NCBI RefSeq assembly: GCF_020171465.1 | Contig: NZ_JAIUZR010000004.1 | Coordinates: 558,001-622,000 of the forward strand | Direction of reading: 5' to 3' | DNA length: 64,000 nt | Source: Lutimonas saemankumensis | GTDB taxonomy: Bacteria; Bacteroidota; Bacteroidia; Flavobacteriales; Flavobacteriaceae | Part shown: one piece after another, positions 43,853 through 52,973 of the stretch | Layout: the number at the start of each line of letters is the position of its first letter | Numbering within the stretch: the first letter of the stretch is position 1 | Position numbers and translations under genes: made by a program | Notes under the pieces: model-generated | The model's input: the letters and a program-made list of their open reading frames with translations, nothing else | Told to the model about the DNA's origin: nothing | Databases searched by the model: none

Positions 43853-44494
43853 TTACTTTTTAATAGAACAGCCAATTGCCTTGGTACTTGCCAACTCTAC
43901 AGGCATTCCTTTCAACAGGGCATCAACTGCATTTTCAACATATCTGGTCTTCACACTTCCTTCATTTCTGGCACTATCATCAATTGAACCAATATATTGA
44001 ACGATCAGATCCTTGTCTTGCTTCTCCAACACGTATACATGAGGAGTTTTTGACGCGCCATACTTTGGATAAACTTTTTGCCCTTCGTCGAATAAATAAG
44101 GAAAGTCAAATCCTTTTTCCTTGGCTCTGACCTTCATAAGTTCATAACTGTCTCCGCCTGAAACCTCCGGATTATTCGGATTAATGGCAATAACAGGAAA
44201 GCCCTTGCTTTTATACTTCTTGTTCAGTTCAATGATTCGGTCTTCGTTAGCTACAGATACAGGACAGGTGTTACAGGTAAAAATAACAATGAACCCTTTG
44301 GCTTCTTTAAAATCGGAAAGTGACACCATTTTCCCATCTACATTTTTTAACCTGAAATCGTCTGCTTTGTCACCTATTTTATAACTAAAAATAAAATCTG
44401 AGACCCCGGCATTAATTCCGGAGAAGGCAAATACTGAGATTATTGTTGAAAGGGAAATAACGGTCAACAACAAGATATAATGTTTGTTTTTCAT
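43853..44494 (-). CDS. Secreted peroxiredoxin/thioredoxin-fold protein
   Basis: A 213-residue protein with an N-terminal membrane-anchor or signal segment (residues ~7-25). A redoxin domain follows: FRLKNVDGKMVSLSDF, then the redox motif TCNTCPVS with two cysteines (CxxC), and KTPHVYVL as the cis-Pro region. Related thioredoxin-family proteins carry the TCNTCPVA motif in many Bacteroidota. Its gene is 4 bases after the TlpA-like gene, so the pair acts in the periplasm together. Confidence 0.85.
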   Translation of the reverse strand: MKNKHYILLLTVISLSTIISVFAFSGINAGVSDFIFSYKIGDKADDFRLKNVDGKMVSLSDFKEAKGFIVIFTCNTCPVSVANEDRIIELNKKYKSKGFPVIAINPNNPEVSGGDSYELMKVRAKEKGFDFPYLFDEGQKVYPKYGASKTPHVYVLEKQDKDLIVQYIGSIDDSARNEGSVKTRYVENAVDALLKGMPVELASTKAIGCSIKK

Positions 44495-44498
44495 AATA

Positions 44499-45029
44499 TT
44501 AGGTTTTTATAAATTCTGATAGTTCGTATTCGAGTTCTTCCTGAGTAAATGACCTTTCGTAAAAGGCCTTTTTATCCTTGTAAATCATAAGTGTTGCAGG
44601 AATGGCTCCGCTCCAAGAAGCATCGACCTTGGGAATCCATTCATTTTCGTAAGGGTCATCCAGTAATATCACTTGTGACTTCAACTCTTTTCTATTCACG
44701 AAAGGTTTGAGTTGACTTTCCAGTTTATTTGGAAAATCAAGACTTACAAGAATAACTTTTACTTTTGATTTATGATTTTCCTGAAGAGCTTCAAAATAGG
44801 GTAATTCCTCAATGCAGGGCTTGCACCAGGTTGCCCAGAAGTTAACTACGAGTAACATATCATCCTCTGATTTAAGGAAATTTTCAAGCTCATTAAAATC
44901 ATAGACTTCAATATCCGTATTCTCTTGTTTTTCACCTTTTTCAACCTTAAAACTAGTTCCTTGCTGGCTCTCTTTCTTAGAACAAGAAAACGACAATAAT
45001 AAGACAAATGCAATGATAAAATACTTCAT
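44499..45029 (-). CDS. TlpA-like thioredoxin lipoprotein
   Basis: A 176-residue lipoprotein (lipobox LSFSC, followed by SKKES) with a thioredoxin domain, active site WATWCKPC, and cis-Pro AIPAT. It is a membrane-tethered thiol-disulfide reductase. It heads the two-gene unit; a minus-strand TAAATTTG at 45049-45056 is its likely -7 box. Confidence 0.87.
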   Translation of the reverse strand: MKYFIIAFVLLLSFSCSKKESQQGTSFKVEKGEKQENTDIEVYDFNELENFLKSEDDMLLVVNFWATWCKPCIEELPYFEALQENHKSKVKVILVSLDFPNKLESQLKPFVNRKELKSQVILLDDPYENEWIPKVDASWSGAIPATLMIYKDKKAFYERSFTQEELEYELSEFIKT

Positions 45030-45048
45030 TTCAGAGGGTTCGTTTCAA

Positions 45049-45056
45049 CAAATTTA
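45049..45056 (-). promoter_or_regulatory. Predicted -7 box of the thioredoxin operon
   Basis: Minus-strand TAAATTTG fits TAnnTTTG, 19 bases upstream of the TlpA-like start. Confidence 0.45.
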
Positions 45057-45150
45057 TATTTTATCACCACTCCAAAATGACGAATTAACAATTTTATAAA
45101 AACTTTAACGAATTAAAAATCAAGATTGAAGACCCGTAAATTGCAACCTG

Positions 45151-46527
45151 TCAATTCTTGAATATCAGTGAAAATGTAGTTCTAACTCCTGGTTCAGAAC
45201 TCACAAGAAGGTTGCCTCCATGTTTTTTTAAGATGTTTTTGGAAAGACTCAGGCCAATTCCCGAGCCATTCTTCTTAGTAGTAAAAAATGGAATAAAAAT
45301 CTGATTCAATATTTTTTCCTCGATCCCTTTACCATTGTCCGAAACCATGATTATACTCTTGTCCTGTTCTACCAGACAGCTCAATTTAATCCATGGGTTC
45401 TCAATTCCTTTTAAAGCATGAAGACCGTTATTGATAAGGTTAATGATCACTTGTTCAATGAGCTTTCTATCCATATGTACAGTGGCATTCGCAGGAATCG
45501 GAAGTAAACTGACTTCAACTCCTGCCTCTTTTGATGCCGAGGCCATAAGCAACTCCATTTCGGACAAGAAACCTTTCACATTGACGGGTTCCATTTTTGG
45601 TACCGGTATGCTGGCAATTGTGCGGTAATCCTGGACAAAAGCCAACAATCCGTCAGATCTTTTTTTTATGGTAGATGCCGCTGTATTAATATCCTCTATA
45701 TCCTCACTATCCAGATCATTCAAACCGATTGTGGCACCGCTCTCTGTTTCTGTTATACTTTTAATGGTAGAAGCCAGGCTGCTCACCGGGGTAAAGGAAT
45801 TAAGCATTTCATGAGCCAGAATTCTGATTACATTATGCCAGGCTTCAATTTCTTTCTGTTCGATCTCTGATCTGATATCCTGAAATGCAATAATTAAATA
45901 CGGAGCGTTTAGCAACTGAATTTCCATGACCTCAAGTGACAATTGCTTTCTCTGGATATCATCTCCAAAATCAATCAGGGACTTACCTCCGTTTTCCAGT
46001 TTTTTGATCTCGCTCTCCAGCCAGGGTAAATTTGATGCAATTCTATGCCAGTATTTGTGCTGGGGTTGTTGTAAAATATCGCATGCAGCCTTATTTAAAA
46101 ACAAGATTTCAGAAGCTGAATGATGGTTGTATAAATCCTCCTTTTTAATTGAAATAATCCCGAGGTTCACATGTTCAAGGATGTATTTGAAATATTTATA
46201 CTGAGCCTCTTTCTCGATTTTATTTCGTTTGAAGATCTTGATGATCAGGTTAAAATCATCGTAGACTTTAGAGAAAGAATCTCCTTTTTTAGTAGGCGAA
46301 AAATAAACCGAATAATCCTCCGTTTTTAAGGCGTCTAAAAACTTAACCAGCGAATAATTTGTGTTGTTCACGTAACGGATCAAAAAATAAACCTGCAGGA
46401 TAATCAAAGCCGCGATTCCCGCGCTGCTGAACCAGAAATTCTTAACAAGAAAATAAGAAAACAAAACACAGAACAAAAGAATTATAAAAATTCGAAGGGT
46501 AACTTGTATGGTAAATCTTTTAATCAT
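45151..46527 (-). CDS. Sensor histidine kinase (NtrY-like, PAS-containing)
   Basis: A 458-residue kinase. Two membrane segments (about residues 9-28 and 34-52) are joined by only a few residues, so there is no periplasmic sensor domain. A PAS-like region spans ~110-220. The phospho-acceptor His is in RILAHEMLNSFTP, and the ATPase domain shows NLINNGLHAL (N box), DNGKGI (G1) and GSGIGLSLS (G2). It follows the sigma-54 regulator gene by 8 bases and is surely its partner. The signal is likely cytoplasmic or from the membrane. Confidence 0.92.
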   Translation of the reverse strand: MIKRFTIQVTLRIFIILLFCVLFSYFLVKNFWFSSAGIAALIILQVYFLIRYVNNTNYSLVKFLDALKTEDYSVYFSPTKKGDSFSKVYDDFNLIIKIFKRNKIEKEAQYKYFKYILEHVNLGIISIKKEDLYNHHSASEILFLNKAACDILQQPQHKYWHRIASNLPWLESEIKKLENGGKSLIDFGDDIQRKQLSLEVMEIQLLNAPYLIIAFQDIRSEIEQKEIEAWHNVIRILAHEMLNSFTPVSSLASTIKSITETESGATIGLNDLDSEDIEDINTAASTIKKRSDGLLAFVQDYRTIASIPVPKMEPVNVKGFLSEMELLMASASKEAGVEVSLLPIPANATVHMDRKLIEQVIINLINNGLHALKGIENPWIKLSCLVEQDKSIIMVSDNGKGIEEKILNQIFIPFFTTKKNGSGIGLSLSKNILKKHGGNLLVSSEPGVRTTFSLIFKN

Positions 46528-46535
46528 ATAAATCC

Positions 46536-47927
46536 TTATAAATTAAATTTTTCCAGTCTTCGGTACAAGGCCGCTCTGGTAAGGCCCAGTTCCTTTGCAG
46601 CTTTTGAAATATTTCCGTCGTGCTTTTCGAGTGCTTTCTCCACTAACATTTTTTCTATTTCATGAATATTGAGGTTTTCTATTTCATGCACAGGGGAAGA
46701 AGCCGCGGGAGGAGCAGCAGAAAGGTTGAAATCCGTAATTCTAATTTCATGACCGTCTGACATAATCACACCCCTCTCAATGGTATGTTGAATTTCCCTG
46801 ACGTTCCCCGGCCAGCTGTGTTCCCTTAAGAGGTCAATTGCGTCCTTGTTAATGCTTAGATTCGATTTATGGTATTTGCGCTTGAATATTTCCAGAAAGT
46901 GAAAAACAAATTCCTCAATGTCCTCCGGTCGGACTCTTAACGGAGGTATTTCTAATTCAACAGTGTTGATCCTGAACATCAGGTCCTGTCTGAATTTACC
47001 TTCATCTACCCATTCCTTTAAGGGAGCATTAGTAGCAAATAATAATCTGGCATTAAAGGGTCGTTCCAAACTTTCTCCGATCCTGGAAACTTTTCTGTCC
47101 TGCAAAACCGTAAGCAATTTAGACTGCAGATTGTAGGGAAGATTTCCTATTTCATCCAAAAAAAGGGTTCCGTTTTCTGCAAGTTCAAATCTACCTGGCT
47201 TATCCTCATGGGCATCTGTAAAGGACCCTTTCATGTGTCCAAACAGTTCGCTTTCAAACAAATTCTCCGATAAGGCACCTAAATCAACATGTACAAATGG
47301 CCCTTCTTTCACATGAGATCTTTTGTGAATTTCACGGGCTAAATGCTGTTTTCCCGTTCCGTTTTCGCCAAGAATCAAAATATTTGCGTCGGTCACACTC
47401 ACCTTATCCACCACTTCCATCAACTTCATCATTTCTTTTGATTTACCTACTATGGGGCCAAACTTCTGATCAATATCCTTTTCCAGAACTTCTTTTGCTC
47501 CCGTAAGCAGCGTTACCTTGTTACGGCTTTTGCTTAACTTAAGTCCTGCTTGAATAGTAGCAAGAAATTTTTCATTGGTCCAGGGCTTCAGAATAAAATC
47601 GAAAGCACCTTTTTTTATAGCGTTGACAGCCAATTCTACTTCCCCATAAGCCGTCATCAAAATAACTACCATCTCCGGCCTTACATCCAATATATGCCTC
47701 AGCCAATACATTCCTTCCTTTCCATCATTGAAACCAATTCTGTAATTCATATCCAGAACGATGACATCAATAGGCTCTGAAGACAATAATTGGTTCAGTT
47801 CCTTGGGTGTGTCTTTTATAAGAACTTTTGAATAATGCTTTTTCAGGAGAAGTTTAGCCGACAAAAGAATATCCTCGTCATCATCGATTATAAGTATTGT
47901 CGCATCTGTTTTTGCCATTTTACACAA
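46536..47927 (-). CDS. Sigma-54-dependent response regulator (NtrC type)
   Basis: A 463-residue regulator: receiver domain (~8-125; DDDEDI acidic pair and phospho-Asp in VIVLDMNY), AAA+ domain (~160-385; Walker A GENGTGKQ, Walker B TLFLDEIGNL), and a Fis-type helix-turn-helix at the end (NISKAAKELGLTRAALYRRL). The sigma-54 contact loop reads GSFTDA instead of GAFTGA. The gene is divergent from the export operon. Two palindromes and a -24/-12 promoter in between are its likely targets. Confidence 0.93.
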   Translation of the reverse strand: MCKMAKTDATILIIDDDEDILLSAKLLLKKHYSKVLIKDTPKELNQLLSSEPIDVIVLDMNYRIGFNDGKEGMYWLRHILDVRPEMVVILMTAYGEVELAVNAIKKGAFDFILKPWTNEKFLATIQAGLKLSKSRNKVTLLTGAKEVLEKDIDQKFGPIVGKSKEMMKLMEVVDKVSVTDANILILGENGTGKQHLAREIHKRSHVKEGPFVHVDLGALSENLFESELFGHMKGSFTDAHEDKPGRFELAENGTLFLDEIGNLPYNLQSKLLTVLQDRKVSRIGESLERPFNARLLFATNAPLKEWVDEGKFRQDLMFRINTVELEIPPLRVRPEDIEEFVFHFLEIFKRKYHKSNLSINKDAIDLLREHSWPGNVREIQHTIERGVIMSDGHEIRITDFNLSAAPPAASSPVHEIENLNIHEIEKMLVEKALEKHDGNISKAAKELGLTRAALYRRLEKFNL

Positions 47928-47956
47928 CGCATAAATTATTCGCCTAAAGTACGAAA

Positions 47957-47972
47957 TGTTCGAAAACGAACA
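47957..47972. promoter_or_regulatory. Enhancer site 1 for the sigma-54 regulator
   Basis: TGTTCG-AAAA-CGAACA is a perfect 6-4-6 palindrome. It lies 30 bases from the regulator's start codon and about 95 bases upstream of the -24 element, the typical place of an NtrC-type activator site. Confidence 0.65.
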
Positions 47973-47978
47973 ACGTTT

Positions 47979-47994
47979 TGTCCGAAAATGAACA
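47979..47994. promoter_or_regulatory. Enhancer site 2 for the sigma-54 regulator
   Basis: TGTCCG-AAAA-TGAACA repeats site 1 with two changes. The centres are 22 bases apart, two turns of DNA, so two dimers would stand on the same face. Confidence 0.6.
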
Positions 47995-48058
47995 CTTATA
48001 AATTTTTGTAAAAATCTTAAATAGTTGTTTTACAGGGGTTTAAAAAATGTAAAAGTTG

Positions 48059-48074
48059 TGGCACGTAGATTGAA
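48059..48074 (+). promoter_or_regulatory. Sigma-54 (-24/-12) promoter of the export operon
   Basis: TGGCACG, four bases, TTGA matches the consensus TGGCACG-N4-TTGC except for the last C. The GG and the -12 dinucleotide have the required spacing. It points toward the HlyD gene. Confidence 0.8.
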
Positions 48075-48106
48075 CTAAAAAGGGCAGACCCCAAAATTCA
48101 AAAGTT

Positions 48107-48172
48107 ATGATAGGTATTTTAATAAATATAGTAATAAGTATAATTAATGCTCTCGAAGCGATTCTTATGTAG
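48107..48172 (+). CDS. Leader peptide ORF 1, 21 residues, hydrophobic
   Basis: ATG at 48107 to TAG at 48170-48172 encodes 21 residues, nearly all Ile, Leu, Val and Met with one Glu, enough for one membrane helix. It is the first ORF after the sigma-54 promoter. Coding status is not proven; no known family can be claimed for so short a peptide. Confidence 0.35.
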   Translation: MIGILINIVISIINALEAILM

Positions 48173-48179
48173 CATTAAT
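48143..48179 (+). other. Hairpin joining the two leader ORFs
   Basis: ATTAATGCT (48143-48151) and AGCATTAAT (48171-48179) are perfect inverted repeats with 19 bases between. The 3' arm contains the stop codon of ORF 1 and part of the start codon of ORF 2, so the hairpin could couple or block their translation. Confidence 0.5.
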
Positions 48180-48330
48180 GTTGAAACCAAAATTGAAACC
48201 CCTTAAATTAAAAGATATGAAAACGATATTATATAACACCACAACCGAAAGCAGAAGTCACGAATTACACCTACTCTTTAGAAACAGCAGAAGAGTTCAG
48301 TGGTCAACTTACAGAAATTACAAACTTTAA
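48178..48330 (+). CDS. Leader ORF 2, 50 residues, basic
   Basis: ATG at 48178 to TAA at 48330 encodes a 50-residue basic, polar peptide (MLKPKLKPLKLKDMKTILYN at its start). An internal ATG at 48217 would give 37 residues starting MKTILYNTTTESRSHELHLL. It ends 34 bases before the HlyD start. The high Arg, Ser and His content does not look like random AT-rich leader DNA, but it matches nothing I know. Confidence 0.35.
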   Translation: MLKPKLKPLKLKDMKTILYNTTTESRSHELHLLFRNSRRVQWSTYRNYKL

Positions 48331-48363
48331 AAAGCAGAATGTCTAAAAATGAGACAACTTGGT

Positions 48364-49608
48364 ATGGATAAGAGGATTGAAAAAAAGAAATGGACCAGAA
48401 AAAAGATTACATATATCACTGGTTCCATTCTCTTTGTGTTACTGGCTTTTTTTGGATTTAAATCTTTCAACAAAAAAATCTTTAAGGCTGATGCTTCAAG
48501 AATTACAGTTAAGGAAGTTATAGAAGGCCAGTTTCAGGACATGATATTGATCGATGGTGATATTGAACCCATAAACCTGGTTCTTGTCAACACACTGGAA
48601 GGAGGATCTGTAAAGGAAATTTTTGTTGAAGATGGTGTATTCGTTGAGAAAGGAACACCATTGATTCACCTGAGCAACCCAACAGCAACCTTGGGCTATT
48701 TAAATCAGGAGACGGCAATTGTAGAACAGATCAATAACCTGAGAAATTTAAAATTATCTCTTGAGAAGGACCAGAGAAATCTGGACGAATCCCTGATTGA
48801 CAGTGAAAACAGTCTTGCTGAAACTACCCGACGCTATAAAACAGATTCCATTCTTTATGGAAAAGATGTAATCGCTAAAAACGATTTTATAGATATAAGG
48901 GAAAGCTATCGCTATGAAAGAGAAAAAAGAAATCTATTGAGTAACAATGTGAGAAAAAGCAGTCTTGATAATAAAGTTCAGATCGAGCAGATCAATAAAT
49001 CCATTGAAATGATGCAGCGAAACCTTGAACTGATTCATGAAAACATTGAAAAAATGCTAGTTCGGGCACCCGTAAGCGGTATGTTATCATCTTTCGATCC
49101 TGTTATTGGAGAATCTTACGGCAGAAATCAGACCGTAGCAAAAATAGATATTCAATCAGGATTTAAGATAAAGGGAAGAGTGGATGAATACTATTTAAGC
49201 ACCGTTAAACCGGGCCAACTTGCAAGATTTTCTTTTGATGGCCAGTTGATTGACCTAAAAGTTAAAAAGGTCCTTCCTGAAGTTAACAACAGACAGTTTG
49301 AAATTGAATTGGAATTTGTTGGTGAAGTGCCTGAGGCAATTACCATAGGTCAATCCGTTCAGGTCAGACTAGAGCTTTCAAAGGCCCAGCACTCCGTGAT
49401 GATACCAAGAGGAAATTATTTCCAGGCCTCAGGTGGTCAATATGTTTTTGTTCTGAACGATCAGGGAGAAGCGCACAAAAGGTATATCAAACTTGGAAAC
49501 AATAACCCTGGTTACTATCAGGTTCTTGAAGGACTTGAGGCTGGAGAAAGATTTATCAGCTCGTCCTACCAGGATTTTAAAAATTATGAAACAATCGAAA
49601 TCAAATAA
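48364..49608 (+). CDS. HlyD-family periplasmic adaptor subunit
   Basis: A membrane-fusion protein of about 414 residues. I prefer the second ATG (48364, MDKRIEKKKWTRKK), since the family in this phylum starts this way; the first ATG is at 48349. One N-terminal membrane segment (ITGSILFVLLAFFGF) is followed by a lipoyl domain (VNTLEGGSVKEIFVEDGVFV), a long coiled-coil hairpin, the returning half (VRAPVSGMLSSF) and a beta-barrel domain. It links an inner-membrane transporter to an outer-membrane exit. It heads the operon under sigma-54 control with the ABC ATPase (10 bases later). Confidence 0.9.
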   Translation: MDKRIEKKKWTRKKITYITGSILFVLLAFFGFKSFNKKIFKADASRITVKEVIEGQFQDMILIDGDIEPINLVLVNTLEGGSVKEIFVEDGVFVEKGTPLIHLSNPTATLGYLNQETAIVEQINNLRNLKLSLEKDQRNLDESLIDSENSLAETTRRYKTDSILYGKDVIAKNDFIDIRESYRYEREKRNLLSNNVRKSSLDNKVQIEQINKSIEMMQRNLELIHENIEKMLVRAPVSGMLSSFDPVIGESYGRNQTVAKIDIQSGFKIKGRVDEYYLSTVKPGQLARFSFDGQLIDLKVKKVLPEVNNRQFEIELEFVGEVPEAITIGQSVQVRLELSKAQHSVMIPRGNYFQASGGQYVFVLNDQGEAHKRYIKLGNNNPGYYQVLEGLEAGERFISSSYQDFKNYETIEIK

Positions 49609-49618
49609 TACTAAAATT

Positions 49619-50314
49619 ATGATCAAATTAGAAAACCTCAGCAAAGTTTACAGAACTGACGAAATAGAATCAACAGCCCTGAACAAGGTGTCCTTTGAAA
49701 TTGAAAAAGGAGAATTTGTTTCAGTAATGGGACCATCGGGTTGCGGGAAATCAACCCTACTTAACATACTAGGAATGCTCGACAAACCTGAGAGCGGAAG
49801 TTATGAGTTTCTGGGTAAGGAAGTGAGTAATTTAAATGAAAAAGGCCGTTCTTCGGTTCGAAAACAAAATATCGGTTTTATCTTCCAAAACTTCAATTTA
49901 ATTGATGAATTAACTGTTTTCGAAAATATTGAATTACCTCTTATCTATACAAAAGTAAGTTCCTCCGAAAGAAAGGCTCGCGTAAATGAGCTCATCGATA
50001 GGATAGGTATCTCACACAGATCTTCACATTACCCACAGCAATTATCCGGTGGGCAACAACAAAGAGTTGCAGTAGCAAGGGCGCTTGTTACCAAGCCACC
50101 ATTGATTCTTGCTGATGAACCTACCGGTAACCTAGACAGTTCACATGGAAATGAAGTTATGGAATTACTATGTAACCTCAATGAATTGGGAACTACCATT
50201 GTAATGGTGACGCACTCTTCGCACGACGCGAGTTACTCTCAAAGAATTATCAACCTTTTAGACGGTCAGATCGTTTCTGAAAAAAGGAACAAACTGAGTC
50301 AAGCTGCCGTTTAA
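49619..50314 (+). CDS. MacB/LolD-type ABC transporter ATP-binding protein
   Basis: A 231-residue ATPase with Walker A GPSGCGKST, signature LSGGQQQR, Walker B LILADEPTGNLD and the H-loop VTHS. The reading frame extends upstream to 49493, but that part overlaps the adaptor gene; the ATG at 49619 (MIKLENLSKVYRTD) is the natural start. It powers the FtsX-type permease encoded 15 bases downstream. Confidence 0.95.
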   Translation: MIKLENLSKVYRTDEIESTALNKVSFEIEKGEFVSVMGPSGCGKSTLLNILGMLDKPESGSYEFLGKEVSNLNEKGRSSVRKQNIGFIFQNFNLIDELTVFENIELPLIYTKVSSSERKARVNELIDRIGISHRSSHYPQQLSGGQQQRVAVARALVTKPPLILADEPTGNLDSSHGNEVMELLCNLNELGTTIVMVTHSSHDASYSQRIINLLDGQIVSEKRNKLSQAAV

Positions 50315-50329
50315 TCAAACTTTTCAACG

Positions 50330-52735
50330 ATGTTAAAGAATTATTTTAAAGTTGCCCTTAGAAACCTTAGCAGAAACAAGGTATATGCCTTTATCAATAT
50401 ACTCGGCCTGGGATTAGGATTGGCCATTACAATTCTGGTCTTTATGTTCGTAAAAGATGAAACAAGCTACGACAAACACTGGCATGGGTATGATCGTATA
50501 TACCGCACAGGTATTAAGGCAGACATGATGGGGCAAAAAATGGATGGACCTTCATCTCCGAGCCCTATGGCCCAATCCTTCAGAACAGAGTTCAATGAAG
50601 TGGAAACGGCAACAAGATTTCAGCCTGTTCGTCAGGAAATTATGATGAGACAGGAACAAAACAAAGTTTATATTCAAAAAGGAGTATATGCAGATAGTTC
50701 CTTCTTTAAAGTTTTTGATTATGAATTCGCCCATGGAAATGCAGAATCGGCTTTGAATGAGCCCAATGCCATTGTACTGACCGAAGAAACCGCCAAAAAA
50801 CTTTTTGGTGATAAAAGTGCCATCGGGGAGGTTGTGAATTACGACAATCGAAGAGATTATATTGTAAAAGGCATTGTTAAAGAGCCTAAAGGACATTCAC
50901 ATTTTCATTTCGACATGTTCATGGCACAGAATCAAATCGAAAATATCTGGATCAGCAATAATTTTTATACTTACTTCAGGTTGAAGGAGAATACAAATTT
51001 TGCCGATTTTGAAGAGAAAATGAAGGCTAATTTCATGAAAAAAATTGAGCCTAATGTTGAAGCTTTTTTAAAAATTAACATTGAAGAATTTTTCAAGCAA
51101 GGAAACTCCTTTGAGTACCAGCTCCAGCCTATTACCAGCATTCATTTGCATTCACAAAAGCAATGGGAAATTCAGCAAAACGGAAATATTATTTATGTAT
51201 ATGTCTTTATCGGAATAGCTGTTTTGGTCATCCTGATTGCCGGAATCAATTTTATGAACCTTTCAACGGCAAGATCGGGTAAAAGAGCCAAGGAAGTTGG
51301 TGTAAGAAAAGTAACAGGAGCCTCAAGAAAAATGTTGATCGTTCAGTTCCTAACTGAATCTGTAATTCAAAGTGTACTGGCCTTATTCCTTGCCTTTATC
51401 CTAGTGGAATTATTTCTTCCCGGATTTAATAATGTCATGGGAACCGAGCTAAACCTTTTCAATGATTATCTGTGGCAAACCGTACTATTTTCTGTAGGTG
51501 TAACACTATTTTACGGGATTTTTGCAGGAAGCTACCCCGCATTTTTCCTTTCCAGCTTCAAACCTGTTTCAGTTTTAAAAGGTGACTTAACCAAAACAAA
51601 GGGAGGTGCTTTTCTTAGAAAGTCTCTTGTTGTGACTCAATTTGCGGCATCAATTATACTCATTATTGGAATGATCATCATTTTCCAGCAAATTTCATAT
51701 TTGCACAACAAAGACATTGGATTCCAAGGAGATCAGGTTTTGATCGTACCAATACAGACAGACCAGATGCAGCAGAATTTCAGAAATTACAAGGATATTT
51801 TTCTTAAAAACACCAATGTTCATGGGGTTTCACGTGCATCCTATTTTCCGGGAGATAACCCCTGGCAAAACATGTATGTTCTCGAAGGAACCGAAGATCA
51901 GATCCCTCTTTGGAATATGTTCGTAGATTTTGACTTTTTCAAAACACTTGACATTCAGTTGTCAGAGGGTCGATTATTCGACTTGGAAAAGGATAATGAT
52001 TCCATTCCAACGTATATTTTAAATGAAGCGGCAGTCAATAATTTTAACATCCAAAACCCTATTGGTAAAAGAATGGGAACTTTTATAGACATGGAAGGTA
52101 ATATAGGCTACGGTGAAATTATCGGTATCGTAAAAGACTTTCATGTAGAAGGTTTCGACCAGCCAATACGTCCTATGATCTTATCTGTGAGTAATAATGT
52201 CTGGTTTACAGCCTTCAAAATAGCTCCTGAAGATATGAACGCCACAATAACCTATATAGAAACGGAATGGAACAAACTGGAGCCTACGCATCCTTTCAGA
52301 TACAGATTCCTTGATGATAAGTTTGGCGAACTTTTGAAGCAACAGGAAAACTTTGGTTCCATGTTCCTCTACCTTACCATACTTGCAATTATAATTTCTT
52401 CAATGGGTCTTTATGGTCTTGCCTCATACACTGCAGAACAGAGAACCAAGGAGATAGGTGTGAGAAAAGTTCTGGGTGCATCTGTAGGTCAGATCATGAA
52501 TATGCTGAACCGCGACTTTATGAAACTTGTACTGATTGCTAATATTTTTGCCTGGCCGATCTCATATTTGTTGGCTAAGGACTGGTTGTCCAATTTTTCA
52601 TACCAAATTGATATGCCTCTGCTTCCTTTTGTTTTTGCGACACTGATTGCTTTGATCATAGCTTTGATAACGGTAAGCACCCAATCCTATGTGGCTGCAA
52701 ATTCAGATCCAGTTGATGCGCTTAAATACGAATAA
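50330..52735 (+). CDS. MacB/FtsX-type ABC transporter permease
   Basis: An 801-residue permease. It has an N-terminal membrane segment (NILGLGLGLAITILVFMFV), a large periplasmic MacB_PCD domain, a three-helix FtsX block (~285-400), a second segment and periplasmic domain, and a final FtsX block (~680-790). This duplicated plan is standard in Bacteroidota. MacB-like systems move periplasmic substrates such as lipoproteins, peptides or toxic compounds outward through mechanical motion. The substrate is unknown. It ends the operon; a terminator follows at 52778-52810. Confidence 0.92.
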   Translation: MLKNYFKVALRNLSRNKVYAFINILGLGLGLAITILVFMFVKDETSYDKHWHGYDRIYRTGIKADMMGQKMDGPSSPSPMAQSFRTEFNEVETATRFQPVRQEIMMRQEQNKVYIQKGVYADSSFFKVFDYEFAHGNAESALNEPNAIVLTEETAKKLFGDKSAIGEVVNYDNRRDYIVKGIVKEPKGHSHFHFDMFMAQNQIENIWISNNFYTYFRLKENTNFADFEEKMKANFMKKIEPNVEAFLKINIEEFFKQGNSFEYQLQPITSIHLHSQKQWEIQQNGNIIYVYVFIGIAVLVILIAGINFMNLSTARSGKRAKEVGVRKVTGASRKMLIVQFLTESVIQSVLALFLAFILVELFLPGFNNVMGTELNLFNDYLWQTVLFSVGVTLFYGIFAGSYPAFFLSSFKPVSVLKGDLTKTKGGAFLRKSLVVTQFAASIILIIGMIIIFQQISYLHNKDIGFQGDQVLIVPIQTDQMQQNFRNYKDIFLKNTNVHGVSRASYFPGDNPWQNMYVLEGTEDQIPLWNMFVDFDFFKTLDIQLSEGRLFDLEKDNDSIPTYILNEAAVNNFNIQNPIGKRMGTFIDMEGNIGYGEIIGIVKDFHVEGFDQPIRPMILSVSNNVWFTAFKIAPEDMNATITYIETEWNKLEPTHPFRYRFLDDKFGELLKQQENFGSMFLYLTILAIIISSMGLYGLASYTAEQRTKEIGVRKVLGASVGQIMNMLNRDFMKLVLIANIFAWPISYLLAKDWLSNFSYQIDMPLLPFVFATLIALIIALITVSTQSYVAANSDPVDALKYE

Positions 52736-52777
52736 TATGATCCTCATTTAATTTAATCATACTTTTGTCTAATCTCG

Positions 52778-52810
52778 AAAATGGTCAAGCATAAGCTTGG
52801 CCATTTTCTT
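52778..52810 (+). terminator. Terminator of the export operon
   Basis: AAAATGGTCAAGC pairs with GCTTGGCCATTTT (one G-T pair) around ATAA, followed by a T-rich end. Confidence 0.75.
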
Positions 52811-52973
52811 TGAATTCAAAAAAAAAAAGAATCGTTGAAGGAAGTTTTCCTGTACCTTGAAAATCTCACTAATGAAGGTTCTGGATATTTATAAATATAA
52901 CATTGCCATTCGGCAAATTCTATTATATTCACTTAAGAATTTGTCCTGTAAATAGTGAATCCAATCTGAATAT

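Noticed and set aside
47957-47994. Terminator function for the two palindromes upstream of the regulator
   Set aside because: The stems are short (six pairs, four-base loop), have no T tract, and lie between divergent genes, so an activator site fits better.
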